A DNA stretch of 64,000 nucleotides from Rhea pennata (lineage: Eukaryota > Chordata > Aves > Rheiformes > Rheidae). The stretch covers positions 22,654,412-22,718,411 of the forward strand of contig NC_084675.1 of the NCBI RefSeq assembly GCF_028389875.1, given 5' to 3'. The notes under the pieces were generated by a model. It saw nothing but the letters and a program-made list of their open reading frames with translations, was not told the origin of the DNA and made no database searches. The number at the start of each line of letters is the position of its first letter. The stretch's first letter is position 1. Shown in pieces: positions 11,425-24,707 of this stretch. A program made the position numbers and the translations under genes.

Positions 11425-12449
11425 CCTGGATGCACCATGTGTGGCAGGTCAGACCATGGCACCAGGGGACCCGGCTGCTGCTCCCTCCTTCAGGGGCATC
11501 ACCCGAGCGCGGTGCCCCTTCCCCAGCCGCCTGGTTACGGGCCTGGGCTGGTGCCGTGTGCCCGGGGCCTTGGTGGCGATGGCCCAAATGCGTCCCATGT
11601 CCCCTGCATGCCCTGCAGCGCTCTCCGAAAGGTGCCCGCCGCCCGGGGGAAGTTAGGGCACTTTCTCCCCAAAGGGGAGCTGGTGCCAGGCGATGCGCAG
11701 CAGTGAGGCACTCGCTGGCCTGAAGGACGCGGGGCAAGGAGCCCCCCCGGCCCCTCTCCGGCTGGTTGGGAGATGTCAGGGCCACCGCCGCTTTGCATGG
11801 CACGGTGCCAGCCTGGGCATCGCCACTGTGCACCCCGGGGTGCCGGCGCTGGCACCCAGGGGTGCGGAGACGGCCGCGGGCGCCCATGGCCAAGCCGATG
11901 CTGCCACCTGGTGCTGCAGCCTCGTCCTCTGCCTCGGTCCTGGTGCTGCCCGGACCGAGCCACCGGCGCCTGGGCCCGGCCAGGCTGCTGAGCACCGCAC
12001 TGGGCACCGCCAGCGTCACCCCGGCTCCTCTGTGCTCGCTGCACCCAACGCCCAGGGGTGCAGGGTGCTCCCGCGCCCCATCCGTGCTGGGCTCCGGCTG
12101 GCGGAGCAGCCCTGCGGGGACGGGGAAGGGGCTGGGGATGCAGCACCCCGGCGAGACGCACGGCCCCTCGGGGCAGCCGGCGGCACGGGGAGCCGTGGCC
12201 ATGGCCAGCGCTGGGCGGGCAGTGCCAAGGGGCATCTCGGCATGGTCCCCGCCGAGGCCCGGCCCAGCCGCGGCCCGCGCGGCCGGCCCGCCTGGCCCCT
12301 CGCCAACGCCTGGCGCGGCACAGATGGCCCCGGCACCTGCGCGGCCTGGCAGAGCCCCTGCCAGCCCCCGGCACCGCGCAGCGGGGCTCAGCCCCGCGGG
12401 GAGGGCGGGAGGCCAGCAGCCCCCGCGGGGCCAGGGAGATGCCACGGGC
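11425..12449. other. Intergenic GC-rich sequence
   Basis: GC- and CpG-rich sequence. Long open frames run on both strands (to about 13.2 kb on minus and 13.76 kb on plus). They overlap each other and run through a microsatellite and the CDH15 promoter, so they are composition artefacts. Confidence 0.6.
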
Positions 12450-12452
12450 AGC

Positions 12453-12486
<34 letters not shown>

Positions 12487-12640
12487 ACGTGCGTGCACTA
12501 CGGGGGGGGCGTGCATGTGCATGTGTGTGCGTGTTCCTCTGGCGCAATGGGGATGGCACTGTGCACGGATTGTGTGCACACTTACACATGCGCGTGCACA
12601 GGAACCAGTGCCTGTGCACCCTCGTGCACCGAGCGTGCCG
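12450..12640. repeat. GT/GC alternating microsatellite
   Basis: A pure GT run at about 12,455-12,484 is followed by interrupted alternating purine-pyrimidine tracts (GTGCATGTGCATGTGTG-type) to about 12,640. Such sequence can adopt Z-DNA in vitro. Confidence 0.85.
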
Positions 12641-13169
12641 GGGCTGCTCACACCCACGGCCACGTGCACGAGGTGTGGCAGGACAGCGCCCATGCCCAGC
12701 GCCCTGGAGGGTCGAGGGGCCGCGTGGGGCCCGGCGCTGCTCCGAGGCCCCGGCCAGCACCGCCAGCGGGGGCCGGCAGCTGCCGGGTGCCGCCTGCCCG
12801 GCGTGGCGCGACATTCCTCCGGGATGCCTCGCTGCCACGGCCCGCGGCGCCCAGCCCGCGACAGCTGCCGCATTCCTGCCCGGCCGCCCCCGGCGGCGCC
12901 CGCCGGGCTGCTGCGACCCCCTAACTCGGCAGCACCCCGGGACGGGGGAGCAGGGGAAGGTGCCCGTGGCAGCGACGTGGTGCCCACGGGCACTGACAGC
13001 CCCGCTCCACTTGCGAGCCGGGGCCAGGCGGGGGCCTGCAGCCTCCTGCACCCCAAAGCGCCATGGGGCCACACTGGCGAGCCCCAGCACGGCAGGCCAC
13101 GGTGGAGGGGGAGTCACGTTAGGGGGTGCCCCGTCCCCAGGGCATGGCCGTGCCAGGGCCAGAGCAGAG

Positions 13170-13206
13170 CAACCCCCCCCCCCCACCACCACCACCATCA
13201 CCCCCT
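13170..13206. repeat. Poly-C and CCA microsatellite
   Basis: A run of about 14 C followed by repeated CCA/CAC triplets, 280 bases upstream of the CDH15 start codon. Confidence 0.85.
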
Positions 13207-13299
13207 CCGGGGGAGGGCAGGCGGGACCCCCATGCGCACAGCGTGGCCGGGGCTAAGCACAGCCCCGGGCGGTGGGCAGGGGGCCGGCGGCGGGGGCCC

Positions 13300-13481
13300 G
13301 GCGGCGGGCGCGGGGACAGCTGCCCAGGCCCCCCGCGTCCCGCCAGCCGGCCGCGCGCCCGCCGCACATGTGCTGTCACTCAGCCAGCCCCGGGGTTATT
13401 TTAGCCGGGGGCTGGCGAGCGGCTCCGCGCGCCCAGCCCTGCCCGAGGCCCCGGCGCCGCCGCCGCAGCGCCCGCGCCGCC
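13300..13481 (+). promoter_or_regulatory. CDH15: CDH15 core promoter and 5'UTR with E-boxes
   Basis: Immediately upstream of the CDH15 ATG. Contains CAGCTG at 13317-13322 and CACATGTG at 13365-13372 (two overlapping CANNTG E-boxes), then an isolated AT stretch GTTATTTTAG at 13395-13404 in otherwise GC-rich DNA. E-boxes bind MyoD-family factors, and CDH15 is a myogenic gene, so these are plausible sites. The AT stretch could act as a TATA-like or MEF2-like element, though it does not fully match the MEF2 consensus. Function is inferred. Confidence 0.5.
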
Positions 13482-13532
13482 ATGGGCACCCCGCTCCTGC
13501 TCGCCTGCCTGCTGGCCCCGCTCTGGGCTCGG
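13482..13532 (+). CDS. CDH15: CDH15 exon 1, signal peptide
   Basis: ATG in good Kozak context (gccgccATGG). It encodes the 17-residue hydrophobic leader [17 protein letters not shown] and ends in phase 0 at donor GTAAGG. The next coding exon is 1.6 kb away. Confidence 0.85.
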
Positions 13533-16500
13533 GTAAGGGGGGGCCCTGTGCCCCCACGGGGTGGCTCGGGGCTGGCCGGGGCGGTTGGGGCGCGGGAGCT
13601 GAGCCGGGGCGCCGGACCCCTTCCCACCCCCCCCAATCCCCGGCAGAGAGGCCGGAGCTGGTGGGGGGAGCCCCGTTGTGGCCAGCAGCTGCTCCCCGTG
13701 GCCCCGTGCTGGGGGGCGGCCGGACCCCAGGCCCTGCGGAGGGGCATCTCCGGGGCTGATGGGAGGGCAAAGGGGGCTCCGTGCCCCTCCTGGGGCATTT
13801 CACACCCTAGAGGTGGGGGGCAGCGGCCAGCTCTGGGGCCACTTCATGCATTTGTGAATTGTGAGATGGGATTGGGGGGGGGGAAGAAGTACCCTCCCCT
13901 CCCCACCTAGCTGCAGCCCTGACCTTCCTACACCCCAGTTCCGTGCCTGCCCCCCAAGCCCCTCACCATGGTCCCAGGCCTGGGCTGCATGGGGGCTTGG
14001 GGGCTCTGGGCTGGGCCCCAGTTGCGGGCACTTGGGGCAGGGGAGGGCAAGGGGACCCGCAGCTCAGCCCTGCTCCCCCGGCGGCCTCCCCAACCCAAGC
14101 TCTCCCGGACAGACGGACGGACGGCTGGTGGCCCTCCGGGTGGCCCCCCACATGGTGCCTCCAGAAAGACACCCCCTCCCCCCCCGTTCCCCCACGAGGG
14201 CTGGCACGTGGCCCCATGGCACGGCCGCAGCCAGCCCCACAGCTGGGCACACATCCCCCACAGCAGCCCCATGGCCCCACGGCGGGGTGCACGGGGAGGG
14301 GGGGGTGGGGGGGGGCAGCAGGGTTTGGGAGCCGGGAATGCTCCGGAGGCCCCGGCAGGGCGGGATCCCGCGGGGCCCTGGCACCTGGCAGCGCGAGTCC
14401 CGACACCCCTGGGTGCAGCCGGCGGGGGCAGCGGCCGCGCCGGGGGGGGGTGGGGGGGCAGGAGGAGCCCTGGCGGAGCCGGGGGCGGGGGGGAGGAGGA
14501 GGGGGGGGCGCGGCTGCCCGGGGCCGGAGCTGGGCCGCGTGGGGCAGTCCGCCCCCCCCCCCCCAGCCTGGGGCCGCGCAGGGGCTGGAGCGGCAGCAGC
14601 AGCTGCAGGAGGCTGCACGCAGCCCCCAGGACGGACCCCCCCCCCCCCCGCCGACAGCCCCGACCCCCGCTCCGGAGCTCCCTAGACTCCTCCCAGCCCC
14701 CGGACCCCCCCCCCCGCAGCCCCCAGCCCCGGTCACCCCTCCCCCCCGCTGCCACGTCCACGCGGTGCCCGTGCCGCGGGCTGGGGCCCGGCCGGGCGCT
14801 GCCGGGGCGGGGGGGGACGCGCTCGGGGTGGGGGGGGGGGGGGCACAGCCCGGCCGGGCCGCGGCCAGCGGCGTGCGCGGCCCCCCCCCCTCCGGGCCAA
14901 GGCTGCGGCTGCCGGGCCCCCCCGCGCCGCGGCGCCGGCCGCTCCCGGCTGTTTACGGCCGTGGCCGGGTGCCCGGGCCGGCTCGTCCCCGGGGGGGGGC
15001 GCGGGAATCCACGGGCGCCGGGTTCCCACGGCGGCCAGGCCGCCGGTGCGGGGGGGGCAGGGGGGTCCTCAAGGCGCGTGGCCCCCACCGCCAGCCCGGC
15101 TCAGCCCGGTCCCCGTGGGGGTCCCCGGCGCGCCGCGGCGCCCGGCAGCCCCGTGGCCTCCGTCCGCGCAGGGCGCCGCGGCCCCGGGCGGCCCCCCGCT
15201 GCGCCAGGCCTGGCGGCACCCGGAGGGGCCCCGGCGGGTGAAGAGGGCCTGGGTGATCCCCCCCATCAGCGTCTCCGAGAACCACAAGCGCATCCCCCAC
15301 CTCCTGGTGCAGGTGGGCACCGCTGCCCCCCCCCGCCGGGGAGGGGGCATGGGGGGCCCCACGGTGGGGGGAGGGCAGGGGGGGACCCAGCATGTGGGGG
15401 GGAGAATGGCATGGGGGGGCCAGGCAGGGGACAGCATGGGGGGGACCCACATGAGAGGGGTGGCACGGGGGGGGGGGGTGGTCCAAGTGGGGGAGGTGGC
15501 ACAGAGGGACCCCAGGGAGAGCGGGACCCCAGGGTGGGGGAACAGCACTGGGCCCCCCCCCCAGGCAGGGTGTGGCATGGAGGGGGGCAGAGGGGGCGGC
15601 TCAGGCTCAGGGGGGCCGAGCCGGCCCCATAGCAGGTCACGGGGGGGGGGGTCGAGGCCCCCCACCCCCCCCAGCCCAGCCCAGCCCTGCGCTCCCCGGG
15701 GCAGATCAAGTCGGACAAGCAGCAGCCCGGGGGGGTGATCTACAGCATCAAGGGGCCCGGGGTGGACGAGGAGCCCGTGGGCATCTTCTCCATCGACAAG
15801 TTCAGCGGCAAGGTCTTCCTCAACGCCATGCTGGACCGCGAGGAGAACGACCGCTACCGGGTAAGGAGGCGGCGCGGGCGCGCGGGGGTCCCCGCCGCCC
15901 ACCACCCGCGCCGGGCTGACGCGCTCGCTGCCCGCCCGCAGCTGAAGGCCTTCGCGCTGGACCTGGGCGGCACGACGCTGGAGGACCCCACCGACCTGGA
16001 GATCATCGTGGTGGACCAGAACGACAACCGGCCGCTCTTCCGGCAGGACGTCTTCACGGGGCACGTGGTGGAGGGGGCCGAGGCAGGTGGGTGCCCGCCG
16101 CGCGCCGGGGGAGCCCGGGGCGCGGGCCGCGTGCCCGGCCGGACACCCACCGCGGCCCCGCTCCGGCCGCAGGGACCTGCGTGATGAGGGCGGAGGCCAC
16201 AGACGCCGATGACCCCGAGACGGACAACGCGGCGCTGCGGTACTCCATCCTGGAGCAGGGCTCCGCCGGCATGTTCAGCATCAACGCCACCACCGGCGAG
16301 ATCTGCACCGCGCGGGCCGGCCTCGACCGCGAGGTGCGTGCTGGGGGGACGACGCGGAGGGGCTGCAGGAGCAGCCCGAGCCGGTGCAACCACGGCTCCG
16401 CTGCGAGCAAAGCCCTGGGGACCACCCCGGCTGGGGGCCACCTCCGGGCTCGCGGGGCTCAGCGCCTGCCCCGTCCTCGCCGCAGGCCGTGGGGGTCTAC

Positions 16501-19500
16501 AACCTGACGCTGCAGGTGGCCGACATGTCCGGGGACGGGCTGGCCACCACCGCCACGGCCGTCATCTACCTGGAGGACATCAACGACAACCCCCCCGAGT
16601 TCACCAAGGAGGAGGTAGCGGTGGGGCCGGGCGGGACGCGGGGCAGGGTCCTGCCGCGGGCTGCGCCCGCGCCCCGTGGACGCCAGCCCCGCGCCCTGCC
16701 CCGCAGTTCGCCATGGAGGTGCCGGAGCAGGCGGCCGGCGTGGAGGTGGGCAAGGTCTTGGTGCACGACAAGGACCTGGCCGGCTCGCCCAACTGGCTGG
16801 CCAAATTCACCATCCTGGAGGGCGACCCCGAGGGCGCCTTCGCCATCCGCACCGACCCCTACACCAACGACGGCGTGATCTCCGTGGCCAAGGTGCGCGG
16901 CGGCGGGGGGGGACGGGGACGGGGACGAGGGGGTCCGGGACCTCGCGGCGCGGCTGACGCCCGTTTGCCGCTCTGCAGCCGCTGGACCACGAGGCGCGGG
17001 ACCGCTTCGAGCTCACGGTGTCGGTGCAGAACGAGGGGCCCGCGGCGCCGGCGGCGCCGGGCAGCCCCCGGGCGCTGGCCACGGTGCGGGTGCGGGTGCG
17101 GGACGTCAACGAGGCGCCCGTTTTCCGCGAGAACCCCCGGCGGGTGAGCGTGCCGGAGGGCGCTCCGCCGGGCACCGAGGTCACCACGTACACGGCCAGC
17201 GACCCCCGACACCCGCCAGCTCCAGACCCTGACGTGAGTCCGGCCGCGCCGCCGCCGCCGCGGTGCGTCCCGGCGCCCGCAGCCCGCCGTAGGCGTTTCG
17301 TGTGCCCACAGCTACGCGCTGCTCTACGACCCGGCCGACTGGCTGCAGCTGGACCCGCGCGCCGGCACCGTGCGCACCAAGCGGGCGCTGCTGCACCCCG
17401 CCGCCTTCCTGCAAGGCGGCTGGTACATCGCCCTGGTGCTGGCCCGCGACGACGGTGAGCACCCCCCCCCTCCCCGAGCCCCGTCCCGTCCCGCCCCGCG
17501 CCCCCCATCCCGGCTGACCCCCCGCCGCCGCCGCCAGCCCAGCCGCCGCTCTCGGCCACCGGCACCCTCTCCATCGAGATCGTGGAGGTGAACGACCACG
17601 CGCCCCTGCTGCAGCCGCCCGCCGGCGCCCTGTGCGGCCGCCCCGGCCCCGGCGGCAGCCTGCTGCTGGGGGCCACCGACGAGGACCGGCCCCCCCACGG
17701 CGCCCCCTTCCACTTCCAGCTGAGCCCCCAGCACCCCCAGCTCGCCCGCAACTGGAGCGTCGCCCGATACAATGGTGAGGGGCGCCCGGGGTGGGGTTGG
17801 GGGGGGGGGGGGGGACAGCGGCATGCGGGGAGGGGGGCGTCCGCGCTCACCCCACCGCCCCGCCGCAGTGACCCACGCGGTGCTGGCGCCGCTGGTGGAG
17901 CTGCCCGAGGGGCCCTACTCGCTGCCGCTGCTGCTGCGGGACTCGGGGACCCCCCCGCGGGAGCGGCGGCAGCTGCTCAACGTCTCCGTGTGCCCCTGCG
18001 GCCCCGACGGCGCCTGCGAGCACGGCGTCCCGGCCGCTGCCAGCGCCGGCGCCGGTGTCGCCCTCGGCGCCCTCCTCGCCATCCTCGGCAGCGGCCTCCT
18101 CCTCCTGCGTGAGTGCGGCCCCTCACCCCGGCGCCCCGGCTGCTCCCCCCCCCCCCCCCCCCCCCGCCGAGCCCCGCCAGGCTGCGCCGTCCCCTCGTGC
18201 CACCCGGCACCCCCTCCTGGCCTGGGCCCCCTCATCCCTCCCCAACCGATGTCCCCCCCCCCAACCCCATCTCGGCAACCAGCTGCCCCAGCAGCCCCCG
18301 CCCCATCCCAAACCCCTAACAACTTCCCTCCTTGACCCATCCCTTCTCCAGCCCAGCTGCAGCCACCCCGGCCGGCCCGTGCGCCCCATCCCGCCCCGGC
18401 AGCCTTGTCTCCACCCCGCCCCGCACCCCCACGTCCCCATCCAGCCCCATCCTGCACCCCCATCTCCCTGGGCCACCCCATCCCGCGCCCTTGTCTCCCT
18501 GGGCCGCCCCATCCCGTGCCCCGATGTCCCCATCCAGCCCCATCCCGCACCCCCATCTCCCTGGGCTGCCCCATCCTGCACCCCAACATCCCCATCCAGC
18601 CCCATCCTGTGCCCCCATCTCCCTGAGCCGCCCCATCCCACACCCCCACGTCCCCATCCAGCCCCTCTCCGCACCCCCATCTCCCTGGGCCGTCCCATCC
18701 CACGCCCCCACATCCCCATCCCGCCCCATCCTGCGCCCCCATGTCCCCATCCTGCACCCCCATCTCCCTGTGCCACCCCATCCCACACCCCACGTCCCCA
18801 TCCCGCACCCCACGTCCCCATCCTGCCCCATCCCATGCCCCCCCATCCCGCACCCCCATCCCGCGCCCCCACGTCCCTGTCCCGCCCCATCCCGCGCCCC
18901 ACGCCGCCGCACCCCGCGCCCCGTCCGCGGTGCCAGGCGCTCTGCCCGCAGTGCTGGCGCTGCTGGGGGCGGCGCGGGAGCGCGGGCGCCGCCGGGCCCT
19001 GCGCGAGGGGCTGCTGCGGCGCTCCCGGGACGACGTGCGCGACAACGTCCTCAACTACGACGAGCAGGGCGGCGGCGAGGAGGACCAGGTGAGCGGCGCC
19101 GCGGGCGGCGATGGGGCCGGGGGTCCCGGCCGGGTGCCGCAGCCCTGACACCCCCCCCCCCCCCGGCCGGCTCTGCCCGCAGGACGCCTACGACATCAAC
19201 CAGCTGCGGCACCCGCAGCTCTTCGCGCCGCGGGGCAAGGGCCCGGCGCGCCGCGACGCCCCGCTGGGCTCGGTCGCCCCGCCGGCGCCCCGCCGGCTGC
19301 CCGGCGGCCCCGCCGACATCGAGGACTTCATCAACGAGGTGGGTGCTCGGCCCCCGCCGCGCCGCCGCCCCCGGGGCCGGCGCGGCGCCGACCGGGCCCC
19401 CCTCCCGCCCCCGTCCCGCAGGGCCTGGAGGCGGCCGACGGGGACCCCAGCGTGCCGCCCTACGACACGGCGCTCATCTACGACTACGAGGGCTCGGGCT

Positions 19501-19619
19501 CGGTCGCCAGCCCCCTCAGCTCCATCGTCTCCAGCCTCGCGGACGAGGACCAGGACTACGACTACCTGAGCGAGTGGGGGCCGCGCTTCCGCCGCCTCGC
19601 CGACCTCTACGGGCAGTAG
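13482..19619 (+). CDS. CDH15: CDH15 (M-cadherin), 14 coding exons, frameshift in exon 8
   Basis: Exons: 13482-13532, 15172-15312, 15705-15860, 15942-16086, 16173-16333, 16486-16614, 16707-16892, 16979-17233, 17312-17454, 17538-17774, 17869-18108, 18952-19088, 19183-19338, 19422-19619. All have GT-AG ends. Product is about 777 residues: signal peptide, short propeptide ending RRVKR, mature start AWVIPP with the type-I-cadherin Trp2, five EC repeats (LDRE, DQNDN, DINDN calcium motifs), one membrane segment and a catenin-binding tail. The FAL tripeptide replaces HAV, as in M-cadherin. It is a homophilic adhesion protein of muscle satellite cells and cerebellum. Exon 8 carries one extra base; phases close only when it is omitted. 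The tail is about 30 residues shorter than in human. Confidence 0.93.
13533..15171 (+). other. CDH15: CDH15 intron 1, G-run rich
   Basis: The 1.64-kb first intron has many runs of 5-14 G on the transcribed-sense strand (for example near 14,300-14,330, 14,440-14,510 and 14,825-14,845), plus poly-C tracts. The sense strand has G-quadruplex potential. No additional exon was recognised. Confidence 0.75.
15172..15312 (+). CDS. CDH15: CDH15 exon 2, propeptide cleavage site and EC1 start
   Basis: 47 codons in phase 0. The first part is a Gly/Pro/Arg-rich propeptide. RRVKR is a furin-type site, so the mature protein would begin [14 protein letters not shown]. Trp at mature position 2 is the strand-swap residue of type I cadherins. 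The propeptide is only about 25 residues. Confidence 0.93.
15313..15704 (+). other. CDH15: CDH15 intron 2
   Basis: A 392-base intron made largely of G-rich runs (ggggggac/ccacatg-type degenerate repeats). Nothing coding is seen. Confidence 0.8.
16979..17233 (+). CDS. CDH15: CDH15 exon 8, EC3/EC4, with one-base insertion
   Basis: Begins [19 protein letters not shown] and continues through [13 protein letters not shown]. At 17202-17210 the sequence is GACCCCCGA. The expected cadherin reading is Asp-Pro-Asp-Thr followed by Arg-Gln-Leu-Gln, which needs four Cs, not five. With five, the frame shifts and reads RHPPAPDPD; exon 9 would then also be out of frame. At 254 bases instead of 255, exons 8-12 sum to exactly 337 codons. 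All later exons are intact, so a homopolymer sequencing/assembly error or a recent variant is more likely than an old pseudogene. Confidence 0.9.
17869..18108 (+). CDS. CDH15: CDH15 exon 11, EC5 end and membrane segment
   Basis: Completes an N-V-T glycosylation sequon across the exon 10/11 junction, then encodes the membrane-proximal EC5 region with clustered cysteines (CPCGPDGAC). It continues into the start of the transmembrane helix ([19 protein letters not shown], then LLLL), which is finished by exon 12. Confidence 0.9.
18109..18951 (+). repeat. CDH15: CDH15 intron 11 with C-rich minisatellite
   Basis: The intron is 843 bases. From about 18,400 to 18,905 it is a degenerate tandem array built from elements like CCCCATCCCGCACCCCCATC and TCCCTGGGCCGCC. 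A period near 60-62 bases is visible from the spacing of CTCCCTG cores (18,497, 18,556, 18,618, 18,680). The sense strand is C-rich, so G-quadruplexes would form on the template strand. Confidence 0.85.
18952..19619 (+). CDS. CDH15: CDH15 exons 12-14, cytoplasmic catenin-binding tail
   Basis: Exons 18952-19088, 19183-19338 and 19422-19619. The juxtamembrane part reads [20 protein letters not shown], then [11 protein letters not shown], typical of the p120-catenin binding region. The last exon holds the beta-catenin binding core ([16 protein letters not shown], then [12 protein letters not shown]) and ends LADLYGQ-stop at 19617-19619. Human CDH15 continues roughly 30 residues past this point; here the stop follows directly. 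Confidence 0.92.
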
Positions 19620-20125
19620 CGGGGCCGCCCCGGGGCGCCCGGCTCCCCGCGGGGCGGAGCGGCGGGGGCAGGGGGGCTTGCACACGCGTGTGCATGAGCT
19701 GCCCAGGCCCTGAGGTCTGCACGTGTGCACACACCAGGAGGTGCCTAGCCGTGTGGGTTTACACGCACGTGTGCACCAGGAAGGTCCCTCCTGCAGGGGT
19801 TTGCACACGTGCGTGCACCAGTATGGGCCCTGATCCAGGGGATTTGCACGCGCGTGTGCACCAGGAGGGGCCTGGGCACGGAGCAGCCGAGTCGCAGCGG
19901 TGCAGGAGGGACCTTGAGCCCAGCGGATCCGGCCCGAGGAAGGGGGCCGCGGGGGCAGCCCCCACGGGGAGGCCCGGCGGATGCGCGCTTGCCCGACGCT
20001 GGCCCCATGGAGCCGGGGGGGCTGCGCAAAAGCCGCCCCCACCGCCCAAAGCCAAAGGACTGCAGCGAGGGTGCAAGGAAACCCCCGGTCCCCCCCTCTG
20101 CAATAAAGATCCCTGGAGAAGGGGG
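19620..20125 (+). terminator. CDH15: CDH15 3'UTR and poly(A) signal
   Basis: A single AATAAA at 20102-20107. Cleavage is expected near 20,120-20,130, giving a 3'UTR of about 500 bases. It contains a palindrome-rich minisatellite. Confidence 0.8.
19677..19875. repeat. Minisatellite with palindromic cores in CDH15 3'UTR
   Basis: Five degenerate copies of 36-44 bases, each carrying a near-palindrome of the GCACACGCGTGTGC type followed by CACCAGGAGG-like and GGGCCT-like blocks. Copies begin near 19,677, 19,713, 19,757, 19,797 and 19,839. Confidence 0.8.
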
Positions 20126-20174
20126 CTGAATGCTGGGGGGTCCCACGCCGAGGCAGCCCCCCCCCACGCCAGCC

Positions 20175-20347
20175 GCCGGTACAAATCAAGGCACTTTTAT
20201 TGGCAGCCTGAGAACCACCCCCCCCACCGCAGGCGTCACCCCCGCCCCAGGACTCCCAGCACCGCTCCTCCTGGGGCAGGATCCGGCCCCAGCCATGGGG
20301 GGGTGGGGGGCTGGGGTCCCTGCAGGAGCCCAGCGCCGTGGCCGGCT
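20175..20347 (-). terminator. SLC22A31: SLC22A31 3'UTR and poly(A) signal
   Basis: On the minus strand AATAAA occupies 20196-20201 (TTTATT on plus). It lies about 150 bases after the stop codon at 20348-20350. Cleavage is expected near 20,175-20,185, leaving only about 50 bases to the predicted end of CDH15 from the other side. Confidence 0.75.
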
Positions 20348-24028
<3,681 letters not shown>

Positions 24029-24230
24029 CCCGGCCCGCGACGCGACGCGACGCGACGGGACGGGACGGGACGCGGCGCGACGGCAGCGCCCGGGCGGGCT
24101 CGGCGCGGGCAGGTGAGGGCGGGGAGCCGGGGGCGGCCCCGGCCTGGCCCGGCCCGGCCCGGCCCCGCGCTCCGCCCCCGGCCCGGCGCCCCTCTGCGCC
24201 GGCTGACCCGACGCCCCCCGGCCTGGTTCG
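24029..24230 (-). promoter_or_regulatory. SLC22A31: SLC22A31 CpG-rich promoter/5'UTR with pentamer repeat
   Basis: Sequence upstream of the start codon is extremely GC/CpG-rich. At 24,037-24,082 it carries tandem GCGAC and GGGAC pentamers on plus (GTCGC/GTCCC on the sense strand), so the repeat sits in the probable 5'UTR. No TATA box is visible. Confidence 0.55.
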
Positions 24231-24640
24231 AGTACCCCAGCCCAGACCCTCCCCCAAGCCCAGTTCGGACCCCCCTCGCCCCCCGGCCAGGTTGAGCCTC
24301 CACTAGTCCCAATTCAGCCCGGTCCGGCTCGGTTCAGCCCCCCTCCCCCTCCTCCCCCCGGTGCTGGATCGTCCTCCCAAGTCCCAGTCCAGCCCCCACC
24401 AGACCCGGTTTGGACCCTCCCAGCCCAATCTGCCCCCCCCCCCAGCCCCCTCCCCAGCCCGGGTTGGATCCCCCAGCTCCGTTCAGATCCTCCCAGGCCC
24501 GGTTTGGAGCTCCCCAGCCTGGTCCGGCTCCTCCAGCCCGGTTCAGCCCCCGAGATCTGTCCCCCACCCCGAACCAGCCCCAGCCCTGCCCCCCAGCCCA
24601 GCTCAGCCCCCCAGGCTGGGTCAGCGCCCAGCCCCAGGGG
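24230..24640. repeat. Degenerate C-rich minisatellite
   Basis: Repeated AGCCCGGTTCGGA-, AGCCCGGTTCAGCC- and CCCAGCCTGGTCCGGC-like elements at roughly 30-40 base spacing, upstream of SLC22A31. Confidence 0.7.
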
Positions 24641-24707
24641 CTGCCGGGCTGGGGCACCCCAGGGCCTCTCCCCCGTGGGAACGAACCAGCCCAGTCCACA
24701 AACGACT

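Noticed and set aside
11264-13759. Very long open frames on both strands (about 645 codons minus, 688 codons plus)
   Set aside because: They overlap each other, run through a minisatellite, a GT microsatellite and the CDH15 promoter and first exon, and have an Ala/Pro/Arg/Gly composition expected from GC-rich DNA with few stops.
13968-15632. 554-codon open frame in CDH15 intron 1-2
   Set aside because: Low-complexity Gly/Pro/Arg product from GC-rich sequence. It overlaps exon 2 in a different frame.
13482-19619. CDH15 as an old pseudogene
   Set aside because: Only one single-base change in a C homopolymer is found. All splice sites, calcium motifs, membrane segment and catenin-binding tail are intact.
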